From positions 62,001-126,000 of the forward strand of contig JAJDEO010000017.1 of the NCBI GenBank assembly GCA_029259745.1: DNA of 64,000 bases, given 5' to 3'. Below the pieces are notes generated by a model, which saw only the letters and a list, made by a program, of their open reading frames with translations, was not told the origin of the DNA and ran no database searches. This document shows, in pieces, positions 1 to 7,939 of this stretch (its first letter is position 1; each line of letters starts with the position of its first letter). The DNA is from Planctomycetota bacterium. Its GTDB lineage: Bacteria; Planctomycetota; B15-G4. Position numbers and translations under genes: made by a program.

Positions 1-211
1 AGACCTGGCGCAGGGGCTCAGCGTTGGCCGCCAGCTGGAAGGCGATCTTGCCAGGGAACCAGAGCCCGACACCGAACGGTTCATCCGGCTTGCCGACCAG
101 TTCACGCACGCGCGCCACGGGGCCGCGAAGGACGTCGATCAAGCCCTCGAGATCGTCGTAGGCGTGGACGTTCGTGCAGTAGCAGAGTTGCTGGCCGGTC
201 GGCAGGCGCAT
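1..211 (-). CDS. EboE-like metabolite-traffic protein, N-terminal part
   Basis: Only the first 70 codons are in the window; the gene runs off the left edge. Translation opens MRLPTGQQLCYCTNVHAY and continues with a stretch ending GLWFPGKIAFQLAANAEPL. The 'YCTNVH' opening and the following GLW/L...A..L pattern resemble the EboE family (a sugar-phosphate isomerase-like TIM-barrel protein found in eustigmatophyte/bacterial eboABCDEF clusters). The start is the ATG that gives this conserved opening. It is divergent from the cysteine dioxygenase-like gene, and their shared upstream region carries the promoter of that gene. Family assignment is from pattern recognition on a fragment, and the function of EboE itself is poorly known. 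Confidence 0.6.
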   Translation of the reverse strand, partial: MRLPTGQQLCYCTNVHAYDDLEGLIDVLRGPVARVRELVGKPDEPFGVGLWFPGKIAFQLAANAEPLRQV

Positions 212-247
212 GGAGGTCTCGGGAAGGGACGCGGGTGACGGCCTCAG

Positions 248-276
248 CTGACATCGTCGTCGATTCCCCGTATCAT
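248..276 (+). promoter_or_regulatory. sigma-70-type promoter for the cysteine dioxygenase-like gene
   Basis: CTGACA (five of six matches to the TTGACA -35 consensus) is followed after exactly 17 bp by TATCAT (four of six matches to TATAAT). The predicted transcription start is near 283, downstream of the GTG at 235 but upstream of the ATG at 340. This, together with the A/T-richer third codon positions between them, favours the ATG as the start. Confidence 0.55.
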
Positions 277-339
277 GTCGCGACCGTTGCTGTGAACTCT
301 TCGCGGCATGCCTCTCCCCTCCGTCGCCCGGTCGCTGCC

Positions 340-909
340 ATGGACTCCCGTCTCGTCGATCACATCGAGCGCGTCCGCGCAGCCTGCGAAGAGCGTCTTT
401 CCGTCGCCGCCCGGGTCGAGAAGATCCACGCCTCGGCCTGCGATCTCGTCGCCTCGCCCGTTGAACTCCCGGACGTATGTCGCCAGCCGCCCAGCGAGGG
501 CTACGGACGGCATCTGCTCTTCCGATGTCGCGAGCGCGGGTTCGCCGTGCTGGCTCTGGTGTGGCCTGAGGGCGCCGCGACACCCGCCCACGATCACGGG
601 GCCTGGGGAATCGTCGCCGTGAGCGAAGGACGCGTGGAGGTCACCGAGTATCTGCGGGAGGACGACGGCACGTGCGAGGGCTACGCGCGTCTCATCGAGC
701 GCGGGCGTCGGATGTTCGAGCCGGGCGACGCCGCGATCAGCTACCCGCCCCACGACGACGTGCATCGCATCGCCAACGCCGCGCCCGGCGTGACGATCAC
801 GATCCACACCTACGCCGTCGACATGAAGTCGTGCCGGATCTTCGATGTGGACGACCATCGCTCCGAGATCAAGCACCTGCGCTACGACACCGAGTTCGTC
901 AGCGCCTGA
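340..909 (+). CDS. cysteine dioxygenase-type cupin protein
   Basis: A 189-residue single-domain cupin. His84 and His86 in HDHGAWG and His142 in DVHRIAN are placed like the three-His iron site of cysteine dioxygenase type I, which oxidises cysteine to cysteine sulfinate in the cytoplasm; the substrate here could be another small thiol. The frame is open back to a GTG at 235, but that extension (35 codons) has atypical third-position base use, no conserved sequence, and overlaps a good promoter, so the ATG at 340 is preferred. An intrinsic terminator follows 66 bp after the stop, so the gene appears monocistronic. Family fairly secure; exact thiol substrate not. Confidence 0.75.
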   Translation: MDSRLVDHIERVRAACEERLSVAARVEKIHASACDLVASPVELPDVCRQPPSEGYGRHLLFRCRERGFAVLALVWPEGAATPAHDHGAWGIVAVSEGRVEVTEYLREDDGTCEGYARLIERGRRMFEPGDAAISYPPHDDVHRIANAAPGVTITIHTYAVDMKSCRIFDVDDHRSEIKHLRYDTEFVSA

Positions 910-974
910 CGAAAGCGACTTGCCGCCCAGGCTGCTCGCCGGCTTTGAGTTCGTCGTCCGAGGCACCCACGACA

Positions 975-1016
975 AGAGCCCCCGCGATCGACGATCACGG
1001 GGGCTCTGAGCTTTTT
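975..1016 (+). terminator. intrinsic terminator of the cupin gene
   Basis: Perfect 10-bp GC-rich stem (AGAGCCCCCG with CGGGGGCTCT), 13-nt loop, then GAGC and five Ts. The orientation of the T-run fits transcription from the plus-strand cupin gene; the convergent aldehyde dehydrogenase ends just beyond it. Confidence 0.8.
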
Positions 1017-1036
1017 CCTACCGCGCCTGTCGAGCG

Positions 1037-2554
1037 CTACATCCCGACCCAGACGCTCTTCGTCTCGAGGTAGTTGTCGAGCGCGTGGTGACCCATCTCG
1101 CGGCCGTAGCCACTCTGCTTGAAGCCACCGAACGGCGACGCGGCGTCGAACATGTTGAAGCAGTTGATCCAAACCGTTCCGGCTCGGATCAGCGACGCGA
1201 GTCGATGCGCCTTGCCGATGTCTTTCGTCCAGATCCCGGCGGCCAGGCCGTAGTTCGTGTTGTTGGCCTGGGCCGCGAGTTCTTCGACGTCGTCGAACGG
1301 CATCGCGCAGACGACGGGGCCGAAGATCTCCTCGCGCACGATGCTCATGTCGGGATTGACGTTCTTGAAGACCGTCGGACGGACGAAGTGCCCGCCCGCG
1401 AGATCGCCCTGCGGCAGGTCGCTGCCGACGATGCCGGTGCCACCTTCCTTGTGGCCGGCATCGATGTACCCGTTGACGCGCTCGCGCTGCTCGCTCGAGA
1501 CGAGCGGACCCATCTGCGTGTCGAGTGCCATGCCCGGACCGAGCTTGATCTTCTTCGTGAGATCGCCGATGCGTTCGACGACTTCGTCGTACGCAGAGCC
1601 CTCGATGAACAAACGCGATCCCGCGCTGCAGACCTGGCCGTGGTTGAAGAAGATCGCGTTGAAGGCGCCGATCGCGGAAGTCTCGAGATCGGAGTCGGCG
1701 AAGACGACGTTGGGCGACTTGCCGCCGAGCTCGATCGTCACGCGCTTCAGGTTGCCCGCCGACGCCGCCACGATCTTGTGACCGACTTCCGTGCTGCCCG
1801 TGAAGGCGACCTTGTCGACGTCGTCGTGAGCCGCGAGGTGGGCACCGACGTCGCCGAAGCCCGTCACGATGTTGACGACACCGTTGGGGAAGCCGGCCTC
1901 CATGATGAGCTCACCAAGGCGGATCGCCGAAAGCGGCGTCTGCTCGGCGGGCTTGAGGATGACCGTGCAGCCCGCCGTGAGCGCGGCGCCCATCTTCCAG
2001 GCGGCCATGAGCAGCGGGAAGTTCCACGGGATGATCTGCCCGACGACACCGACCGGCTCGCGCACCGTGTAGTTGAGGTATTGCGCGCCCGGCGTGTAGG
2101 GCGGAGCAACGGGGATCGTCTCGCCCTCGATCTTGTCGGCCCAGCCGCCGTAGTAGCGGAAGTGCTCGGCAGTCAGCGCGACGTCCGCCGCGCGGGCGAC
2201 CGTCACCGGCTTGCCGTTGTCGAGACTCTCGAGCTGTGCGAACTCCTCGGCGTGCTCCTCGATCAGGTCGGCGAGCTTGAACAGCAGACGCCCGCGCTCG
2301 CGGCCCGACATACGGCGCCACGGTCCGTCGTCGAACGCGCGGCGCGCCGCCTGCACGGCGAGGTCGATATCGTGCGTCGCACCCTTGCCGACGGCGGAGA
2401 TCGTGCGCGCCGTCGCGGGGTCCTCGACGTTGAACGTCCCACCGCCGGCCTCGCGCCACTCACCGTCGATGAGGATCTTCTGGGTGCGGCTGAGAAACGC
2501 CGTGACGGCCGGGTGGATGTCGATCGGCTGGGAAGGTGCTTCGGTGGTCGTCAT
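1037..2554 (-). CDS. NAD(P)-dependent aldehyde dehydrogenase
   Basis: 505 residues, the usual ALDH length. Catalytic elements are all present: Asn178 in PWNFP, general base Glu275 in IELGGKSPN, nucleophile Cys309 in FFNHGQVCSAGSR, and the C-terminal FGGFKQSGYGRE motif. It oxidises an aldehyde to the carboxylic acid with NAD(P)+ in the cytoplasm. The sequence resembles the broad ALDH1/phenylacetaldehyde/betaine-aldehyde group, and the substrate cannot be told from sequence alone. It lies 61 nt downstream of the DUF1579 lipoprotein gene on the same strand, possibly co-transcribed. Confidence 0.93.
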   Translation of the reverse strand: MTTTEAPSQPIDIHPAVTAFLSRTQKILIDGEWREAGGGTFNVEDPATARTISAVGKGATHDIDLAVQAARRAFDDGPWRRMSGRERGRLLFKLADLIEEHAEEFAQLESLDNGKPVTVARAADVALTAEHFRYYGGWADKIEGETIPVAPPYTPGAQYLNYTVREPVGVVGQIIPWNFPLLMAAWKMGAALTAGCTVILKPAEQTPLSAIRLGELIMEAGFPNGVVNIVTGFGDVGAHLAAHDDVDKVAFTGSTEVGHKIVAASAGNLKRVTIELGGKSPNVVFADSDLETSAIGAFNAIFFNHGQVCSAGSRLFIEGSAYDEVVERIGDLTKKIKLGPGMALDTQMGPLVSSEQRERVNGYIDAGHKEGGTGIVGSDLPQGDLAGGHFVRPTVFKNVNPDMSIVREEIFGPVVCAMPFDDVEELAAQANNTNYGLAAGIWTKDIGKAHRLASLIRAGTVWINCFNMFDAASPFGGFKQSGYGREMGHHALDNYLETKSVWVGM

Positions 2555-2615
2555 TTCGTCGAGACCTTGTCGGTGAAGGAAGGTTTGAGTTGAGGATCAG
2601 GCGCCGAGCGCGTGC

Positions 2616-3221
2616 TCACATGCGCTCGTATTCGATGCTGAACGAGAGCGCCTCGGTGCCGCCGAGGGGCGTCTGGAACATCTCGAACGTGTGGCGGTCG
2701 TTGCTGTGGATCGTCGTCACTTCGCGCATGAGCGAGGGGACGCCGGTCATCGGATCGGGCGCCGTCATCGAGACGACGATCGTCTTGCCGTCGGGGCTCG
2801 CCGTGCCGCGCGCGATCGGCGCCATGCCCGTGCTCATCGAGTCCATCCAGACAGCGACGTACTCGTTGGTCGCGTTGTCATAGCCCATGAACCCACGCCC
2901 GGAGAACGATTGGCCCATGACCTCGCTCTCGAAGTTCGTCGCGACGTAGCGACCGCCGAGGATCCACGCGTTGGTGCACGTGCCATGCGAGATCTCCGGC
3001 GGTGCACCCGGCGCAGTCACCATCGACATGGTCGCCTTGAAGGTGCCGATCATCGGTTCGAGCACGGCGTGCCCGGCACCGGGCTCGGCGTTCGCCATGT
3101 ACGTCGCCATGGCAGCTTCCATGTCCATGTTGGACATGTCGTAGGACTCGTGGTCCGTGGATTGGCATCCGGCGAACGTGAGCGCGACGAGCGTGACAGC
3201 AGCAATACGAATGAGCATCAA
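2616..3221 (-). CDS. DUF1579 family lipoprotein
   Basis: 201 residues. A short signal peptide ends in the lipobox LTFAGC (Cys19), so the mature protein should be a membrane-anchored lipoprotein. A Met/Asp-rich linker follows (residues ~25-45), then a DUF1579 beta-rich domain: motifs EPMIGTFKATMSMV, ILGGRYVATNFES, GRGFMGYDN, YVAVWMDSMSTGM and TFEMFQ. The family is common in Planctomycetota and other bacteria and has no assigned biochemical role; the fold resembles ligand-binding beta-barrels. A GAGGAA ribosome-binding sequence sits upstream of the first of two adjacent ATGs. Confidence 0.85.
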   Translation of the reverse strand: MMLIRIAAVTLVALTFAGCQSTDHESYDMSNMDMEAAMATYMANAEPGAGHAVLEPMIGTFKATMSMVTAPGAPPEISHGTCTNAWILGGRYVATNFESEVMGQSFSGRGFMGYDNATNEYVAVWMDSMSTGMAPIARGTASPDGKTIVVSMTAPDPMTGVPSLMREVTTIHSNDRHTFEMFQTPLGGTEALSFSIEYERM

Positions 3222-3298
3222 ATGAGTTCCTCGAAAACGGCGTGATGACGGGGACGGACCTTGAGCGCCCCATCATACGACGTGGCCAACCTCGCGCG

Positions 3299-3823
3299 TC
3301 AGGGGCCGGCCGGCCCTTCGTTGCGCGCTCGGTTGACGGCCTCCTCGTCGAAGAACGCCAGTCCGTGCCCCTCGCCGGCCAGCGCCTTGGCCATCCATGT
3401 GATCTGTCCGGTGTGCCAAGAGAAGTGCTCCACGACGTGGTAGACGGCCTCGAGGCCGCCAACCTCGAACCCCTGGATCCGGTGCTGGACGCCGAGCACA
3501 TCGTCGCCGAACCCTGCGATCAGCGTGGCCGCCTCGTCCACCGTGGCACCGAGGGCGGCGAGGAGCTCGTCGCGACCGCCCCCTTCGCGCGCCGCGAACT
3601 CCGTGGCTCGCTCGCGGTCGTCAGCGGCCCCTCCGAGGCCCGAGAGGATCCACTGACGCACGTTTCCTTCGAGGTGGAGCAGGAGATTCCCGATGCTCGT
3701 CGTGCCCTCGTGTGGGCGCCACCACAGCCGTTCGTCGGGGATCTGAGCGAGGGCCTCACGGATGCGAGGGACGTACGTGTCGCGCAGGTAACCGGCCGAG
3801 ATCGTCGCGAAGGAAGCCGCCAT
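3299..3823 (-). CDS. DinB/YfiT-like four-helix protein (DUF1572 type)
   Basis: 174 residues. Contains the DinB-superfamily pattern: IGNLLLHLEGNVRQWI in the second helix and HVVEHFSWHTGQITW in the fourth, giving the three His residues (one in HLEGN, two in the EHFSWH segment) that bind a divalent metal in this fold. Members are thiol-transferase-like or of unknown function. It lies downstream of nothing on its strand except the palindromic element, and it precedes the DUF1579 gene by 77 nt. The start codon abuts an AAGGAG sequence, unusually close for a ribosome-binding site. Confidence 0.82.
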   Translation of the reverse strand: MAASFATISAGYLRDTYVPRIREALAQIPDERLWWRPHEGTTSIGNLLLHLEGNVRQWILSGLGGAADDRERATEFAAREGGGRDELLAALGATVDEAATLIAGFGDDVLGVQHRIQGFEVGGLEAVYHVVEHFSWHTGQITWMAKALAGEGHGLAFFDEEAVNRARNEGPAGP

Positions 3824-3871
3824 CTCCTTGACTCCGTGTGATCGAGGGGGGAACCGGGTACGATACCGGCT

Positions 3872-4047
3872 CTTAACCCGGATGATTCATGGACGATCGT
3901 CGCGAGGTCGCAGCTGGGCCTTGCTGGCAAGGCGAAGCGAGGTTCTGACCACAGTTTGGTCGTTGAGGATCAGAAGCGTCGCTTCAGTTCTGCCAGGAAG
4001 GATTCAGATGCGACCGCAGCAGATCGTCCGTGGGTAACCTGGGTAAG
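3872..4047. repeat. 176-bp imperfect palindromic element
   Basis: The 322-bp gap between the DinB gene and the helicase holds a large inverted repeat. The left end begins CTTAACCCGG, and the right end is its near-complement ending CCTGGGTAAG. The arms share GGACGATC and GTCGC blocks, and inner arms also pair: GCTGGCA with TGCCAGG, GCGAAGCGA with TCGCTTC, TTCTGA with TCAGAA, closing on GACC...GGTC near 3954. As DNA it could extrude a cruciform; as RNA it would fold into one long rod. It carries no gene. A non-autonomous mobile element, or the leader of the helicase mRNA, are both possible. Only one copy is in the window. Confidence 0.7.
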
Positions 4048-4145
4048 GCGGCGGCGTCTTCGACGCCATCGGGCCCATGTGGTGCCCGGAGGGAGACGCC
4101 ACGCCGCGGTCGATTCGACCGCTCCTCACTGCACGCGAAGCTTTC

Positions 4146-5528
4146 ATGTCTGACGCCTCATCCAACTCCGGCCGTTCGGGATCCAACCGCGGTCGACGCC
4201 CCACGGGCCGCCGCAGCCCACCGAACAAGAAGAAACAAAGCGACTCTTACGGCGAGTTCGTGGAAGAGAAGCCGGACAGCGGTGAAAACGCGATCCCGAT
4301 CGAGGAGTGCAAGTTCGCGGAGTTCAACCTGCGCGAAGACCTGCTCGCCGCGATCGCGCGCGCGGGTTACCGCGAGCCCTCCCCGATCCAAGCCAAGGCG
4401 ATTCCCGTCGCGCTGAAGGGCGGCGACGTCATCGGCAAGGCGCGCACCGGCACCGGCAAGACCTGCGCCTTCCTCGTGCCCGCGCTGCAGGCGCTGAGCG
4501 ACGACCCCGGACCGCGCGTCCTGGTGGTGGTCCCCACGCGCGAACTGGCGCTGCAGTGTGTCCGCGAAGCGAAGAAGCTCGCCTATGGTCGCGACGTGCG
4601 TGTCACGGCGATCTACGGTGGCGCCCCGATCGAGACGCAACGCAAGGCACTGCAAGACGGCGCGCAGATCCTCGCGGGAACACCGGGACGTCTGCTCGAC
4701 TTCATGGGCCGTGGCGACCTCAAGCCCGTCGGGCTCGACATGATGATCCTCGACGAAGCCGATCGGATGTTCGACCTCGGCTTCCGCGACGACATCGCGA
4801 AGATCATGAAGTACGCGACGAAGCGCAAGCAGACGATGCTCTTCTCGGCGACGATGTCCGAGGAAGTGCTCGAGATCTCGTCGAAGTACATGAACAACCC
4901 GACCGAGGTCTTCGTCAGCTCCGATACGGCCACGGTCGACACGGTCGAGCAGCTCTTCTACCCCGTCGCCCCGAACCGCAAGCGCTCGTTGCTTCTCGAG
5001 ATCCTCAAGCGCCAAACGCCCGGACGCACGATCATCTTCACGCGCACGAAGGCCGGCGCCGACAAGCTCGCCGCCAAGTGCCGCGAGATGAAGTTCGCGG
5101 CCCACGAGATCCACTCCGACCTGCCGCAACGCAAGCGCGAGAAGATCCTCGAGGGCTTCCGCGACGGCACATTCCAGTTTCTGATCGCCACGGACGTCGC
5201 CGCTCGCGGGCTCGACATCCCCGACGTCAGCCACGTCATCAACTACGACATCCCCGAGCACGCCGAAGACTACGTCCACCGCGTGGGTCGCACGGCGCGC
5301 ATGGGCAAGGACGGCTGGGCGGCCACGTTCGTCTGCGAGGACGACGGTCCGTGGCTGACCGCGATCGAGAAGCTGATCAACAAAGAGATCGAGTACCAGC
5401 GCCTCGAGGGTTTCGACCACGGGGTCACGCTGAAGGAGGCCACGCCTCCCGAGGATCTGCAGAAGAAGGCGGCCGGGCAGTACACGCGCACCCTGCACGG
5501 CTACCGCCGCACCAAGCCGCGGTACTGA
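4146..5528 (+). CDS. DEAD-box ATP-dependent RNA helicase
   Basis: 460 residues from the ATG preceding a Ser/Gly/Arg/Lys-rich N-tail (residues 1-50). Helicase motifs in order: Q-motif (SPIQAKAIP), I ARTGTGKT, Ia PTRELALQ, Ib TPGRLLDF, II DEAD, III SAT, IV IIFTR, V DVAARGLDIP, VI HRVGRTARMG. It unwinds structured RNA with ATP in the cytoplasm (ribosome assembly, cold adaptation or RNA decay in relatives). It sits 7 bp upstream of rsgA, so a joint role in ribosome maturation is plausible. The upstream region holds the 176-bp palindrome, which could act in its leader. An in-frame ATG 69 nt upstream exists but adds non-conserved sequence. Confidence 0.93.
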   Translation: MSDASSNSGRSGSNRGRRPTGRRSPPNKKKQSDSYGEFVEEKPDSGENAIPIEECKFAEFNLREDLLAAIARAGYREPSPIQAKAIPVALKGGDVIGKARTGTGKTCAFLVPALQALSDDPGPRVLVVVPTRELALQCVREAKKLAYGRDVRVTAIYGGAPIETQRKALQDGAQILAGTPGRLLDFMGRGDLKPVGLDMMILDEADRMFDLGFRDDIAKIMKYATKRKQTMLFSATMSEEVLEISSKYMNNPTEVFVSSDTATVDTVEQLFYPVAPNRKRSLLLEILKRQTPGRTIIFTRTKAGADKLAAKCREMKFAAHEIHSDLPQRKREKILEGFRDGTFQFLIATDVAARGLDIPDVSHVINYDIPEHAEDYVHRVGRTARMGKDGWAATFVCEDDGPWLTAIEKLINKEIEYQRLEGFDHGVTLKEATPPEDLQKKAAGQYTRTLHGYRRTKPRY

Positions 5529-5535
5529 GAACCGC

Positions 5536-6717
5536 ATGAAGCATCGCGGCCTCGTCGTCTCGATCGGCTCGCGCTCCGCGCAGGTGTTCATCGATGGACT
5601 CGGCGAGCAGCGCTGTGTCGTGCGCGGGAACCTCTACAAGCAGAACACGATCGAGACGAAGCCCGTGGCCGTCGGCGATCACGTCGTCGTCGAGATCGGC
5701 TCGACAACGGCCGACGACGCAGCGATCGTCGAGATCGAGGAGCGCAAGAACCAGCTCGCCAGGCGCGCGGCCGGGTCGCGCAAGCACGTCGGGCGCGGCG
5801 TACACGGCGTGCAGGAGTTCGAAGGCGGTGCGAAGCGACGCGGAGGCGGACGCGGGCGTGCCGTGAAGCGCGGACGCGACGGCGCTCGTGGTACTCACGC
5901 GCGCGGCCGACGTCAGCAGCAGCCCGATGATGACGCGCTCAGCGATGACGGGAAGCTCTCCGATGCCAACGAACGCATCGTCGAAGGCGCCACGTCGGCG
6001 GCTGCGGGCATGGGCGGCGGGCGCGGCGGTGCGCGCGTCCGCGGTCAGGCACGCGTGCAGGTTCTCGCAGCGAACATCGATCGCCTCATCGTCGTCGCCG
6101 CCGCAGCCGACCCACCGTTCCGTCCCGGCCTCGTCGATCGCTTCCTCGTCGCAGCACGCGACGAAGGCATCGACGCGCTCGTCTGCGTCAACAAGATCGA
6201 CCTCGAGGCCGAGATCCCCGAACTCCGGCGCGTCGCCAAGCCCTACCACGACGCCGGGGTCGCGGTGCTCGAAACGAGCATCGTCACGGGCGAGAACATC
6301 GACGCGCTACGCGACGTCATGAGCCAGGGCGTCAACTTGCTCGTAGGCCACTCGGGCGTCGGCAAGAGCAGCCTGCTCAATGCGGTGAGCCCTGAGCTCG
6401 CGCTCGAGGTCGGACGCGTCACCGACTACCACGGCCGCGGGCGCCACACGACGACGCGGGTCACGCTCCTTCCGCTCGACTCCGGCGGTTGGGTCATCGA
6501 CAGCCCCGGCATCCGCGAGTTCGTGCTCGACAATCTCACGGCCACCGAAGTCGCACGCCTCTTCCCCGGCTTCAACGACCTCCCGCTCACGTGCCGCTTC
6601 AACGACTGCCTCCACCAGGAAGAGCCGGGCTGCGCGATCGTTGCAGCTGTCGAGAGCGACGACTTCGACTCCGAGCGGTACATCGACTATCTCCGCGTGC
6701 TCGAGGATCTTGCATGA
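5536..6717 (+). CDS. rsgA: ribosome small-subunit-dependent GTPase A
   Basis: 393 residues. N-terminal OB fold (residues ~1-80), then a circularly permuted GTPase with G4 NKID (~218-221) ahead of the P-loop GHSGVGKSS (~271-279) and G3 DSPG (~322), then the zinc knuckle C-x4-C-x-H-x5-C (from ~353). RsgA checks late 30S subunit maturation. Between the OB fold and the GTPase lies a ~90-residue insertion rich in Gly, Arg, Gln and Asp (~83-172) that is absent from typical 300-residue RsgA proteins. The gene is probably co-transcribed with the helicase, and its stop overlaps the start of the next gene by 4 bp. Confidence 0.93.
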   Translation: MKHRGLVVSIGSRSAQVFIDGLGEQRCVVRGNLYKQNTIETKPVAVGDHVVVEIGSTTADDAAIVEIEERKNQLARRAAGSRKHVGRGVHGVQEFEGGAKRRGGGRGRAVKRGRDGARGTHARGRRQQQPDDDALSDDGKLSDANERIVEGATSAAAGMGGGRGGARVRGQARVQVLAANIDRLIVVAAAADPPFRPGLVDRFLVAARDEGIDALVCVNKIDLEAEIPELRRVAKPYHDAGVAVLETSIVTGENIDALRDVMSQGVNLLVGHSGVGKSSLLNAVSPELALEVGRVTDYHGRGRHTTTRVTLLPLDSGGWVIDSPGIREFVLDNLTATEVARLFPGFNDLPLTCRFNDCLHQEEPGCAIVAAVESDDFDSERYIDYLRVLEDLA

Positions 6718-7706
6718 CGCGCGTGCCCGTCACCGTCCTCACCGGCTACCTCGGCGCCGGGAAGACGACGCTGCTCAACCACGTCCTGACGGCGCAGCAC
6801 GGCCTGCACCTCGGCGTGATCATCAACGAGTTCGGTGAGATAGGGATCGACGACGCGCTCGTCATCGGAAGCGACGAAGACGTCATCGAGATGGGCAACG
6901 GCTGCGTGTGCTGCACGGTGCGCGGCGATCTCATGACGAGCGTGCGGGCATTGCTGGCGCGCCGCGACGATCTCGACGGGATCCTCATCGAGACGACCGG
7001 CCTCGCCGACCCCGGTCCGGTCGCGCAGACGTTCTACGCCGACCCCTACCTCGCAGAAGCCACGCGGCTCGACGCCATCATCACGCTCGTCGACGCGCTG
7101 CACGTCGAGCAGCACCTCGAAACGAGCCCCGAGTGCCGCAGCCAGGTCGCTTCGGCCGACGTCGTGCTGCTCAACAAGACCGACCTCGTCGAGCAGGGCG
7201 ACCTCGAGCGCGTGCAGGCCCGGCTGCGCGACCTCAATCCGCTCGCCACGCTCCATGCCACCGAGCGAGCGACGATCGACGTCGCGCACGTGCTTTCGCT
7301 GGGCGCACTCGACCTCCACCGTCAGCACGGCCTGCTGCCCACCTCGGGGCCGTCCACCAGCGCTGCGCCCACGAGTCACGAGCACGCTCACGAGCACGGC
7401 ATCGTCTCCGTCAGCCTCGACGAGCCGGGCGTCGTCGACAAGGAACGGGTCGACATGTGGCTGCAGTTCCTCGCGGCGATGCGTGCCCGCGACCTCTACC
7501 GACTCAAGGGCATCCTGCACGTCGTCGGCGACGACCACCGCTGGGTCGTCCAGGGCGTCCATCGCATCGTCGAAGGAACGCGCCAGCGCCCCTGGGCCCA
7601 AGGCGAAGAGCGCCGCTCCCGGATCGTCTTCATCGGGCGCAACCTCGACCGCGACGAGCTGCTGCGCGGCTTCAAGGCTTGCCTCGTGAGCCCCGACGGC
7701 GCCTGA
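6714..7706 (+). CDS. CobW/COG0523-family metallochaperone GTPase
   Basis: 330 residues starting at an ATG that overlaps the rsgA stop (ATGA). SIMIBI GTPase features: P-loop GYLGAGKTTLL (residues ~10-20), the metal-binding GCVCC motif (~63-67), ETTGLADP, and NKTDLV for guanine recognition. A His-rich stretch (SHEHAHEHG, ~222) and a C-terminal CobW_C domain follow. Such proteins deliver Zn2+ (or Co/Fe) to client enzymes under metal limitation. The 5' end lies inside a long open frame from 6489, but only the overlap start gives the conserved N-terminus. Confidence 0.9.
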   Translation: MTRVPVTVLTGYLGAGKTTLLNHVLTAQHGLHLGVIINEFGEIGIDDALVIGSDEDVIEMGNGCVCCTVRGDLMTSVRALLARRDDLDGILIETTGLADPGPVAQTFYADPYLAEATRLDAIITLVDALHVEQHLETSPECRSQVASADVVLLNKTDLVEQGDLERVQARLRDLNPLATLHATERATIDVAHVLSLGALDLHRQHGLLPTSGPSTSAAPTSHEHAHEHGIVSVSLDEPGVVDKERVDMWLQFLAAMRARDLYRLKGILHVVGDDHRWVVQGVHRIVEGTRQRPWAQGEERRSRIVFIGRNLDRDELLRGFKACLVSPDGA

Positions 7707-7715
7707 CCAACGACA

Positions 7716-7751
7716 AAGCCCCCGGGCAGCCGATGGGCCGCCCGAGGGCTT
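7716..7751 (+). terminator. GC-rich hairpin after the CobW-family gene
   Basis: AAGCCC-c-CGGGC pairs with GCCCG-a-GGGCTT (11 bp with one mismatch) 10 nt after the stop codon. No T-run follows, so it is either a weak intrinsic terminator or a 3'-end-stabilising hairpin. Confidence 0.5.
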
Positions 7752-7772
7752 CGTGATGCGTCAGTCGGATAG

Positions 7773-7932
7773 CAGCCTGTTGAAGAACTGCTGCGAGTGC
7801 GACATGCGTGACCGAGTGTGCCTGTGCCCGTGTGGGAACGCAGGCGAATCGCGTGGATTCGTCGAGGCTCCCGCGCTCGTACAGGCGCGCTCGGGTACGT
7901 GCGGCGCGCCGGATGAGTTTTTCAACGGGCTG
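7773..7932. mobile_element. 160-bp MITE-like element with 17-bp terminal inverted repeats
   Basis: The left end CAGCCTGTTGAAGAACT and the reverse complement of the right end CAGCCCGTTGAAAAACT match at 15 of 17 positions. The ~126 bp between carry no gene. Ends beginning CAGCC(T/C)GTTGAA resemble insertion-sequence termini familiar from planctomycete genomes (recalled, not searched). No clear target-site duplication is visible. It lies between convergent genes, its right end 8 bp from the stop of the cytochrome c gene. Confidence 0.6.
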
Positions 7933-7939
7933 AAAGGCC

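Noticed and set aside
235..339. GTG at 235 as start of the cysteine dioxygenase-like gene
   Set aside because: It would lie upstream of the predicted transcription start, and the 35 codons show many A/T third positions unlike the rest of the gene.
1085..2593. 502-codon plus-strand frame opposite the aldehyde dehydrogenase
   Set aside because: Antisense shadow of a gene with full ALDH motifs; low-complexity Arg/Asp/Val translation, no family features.
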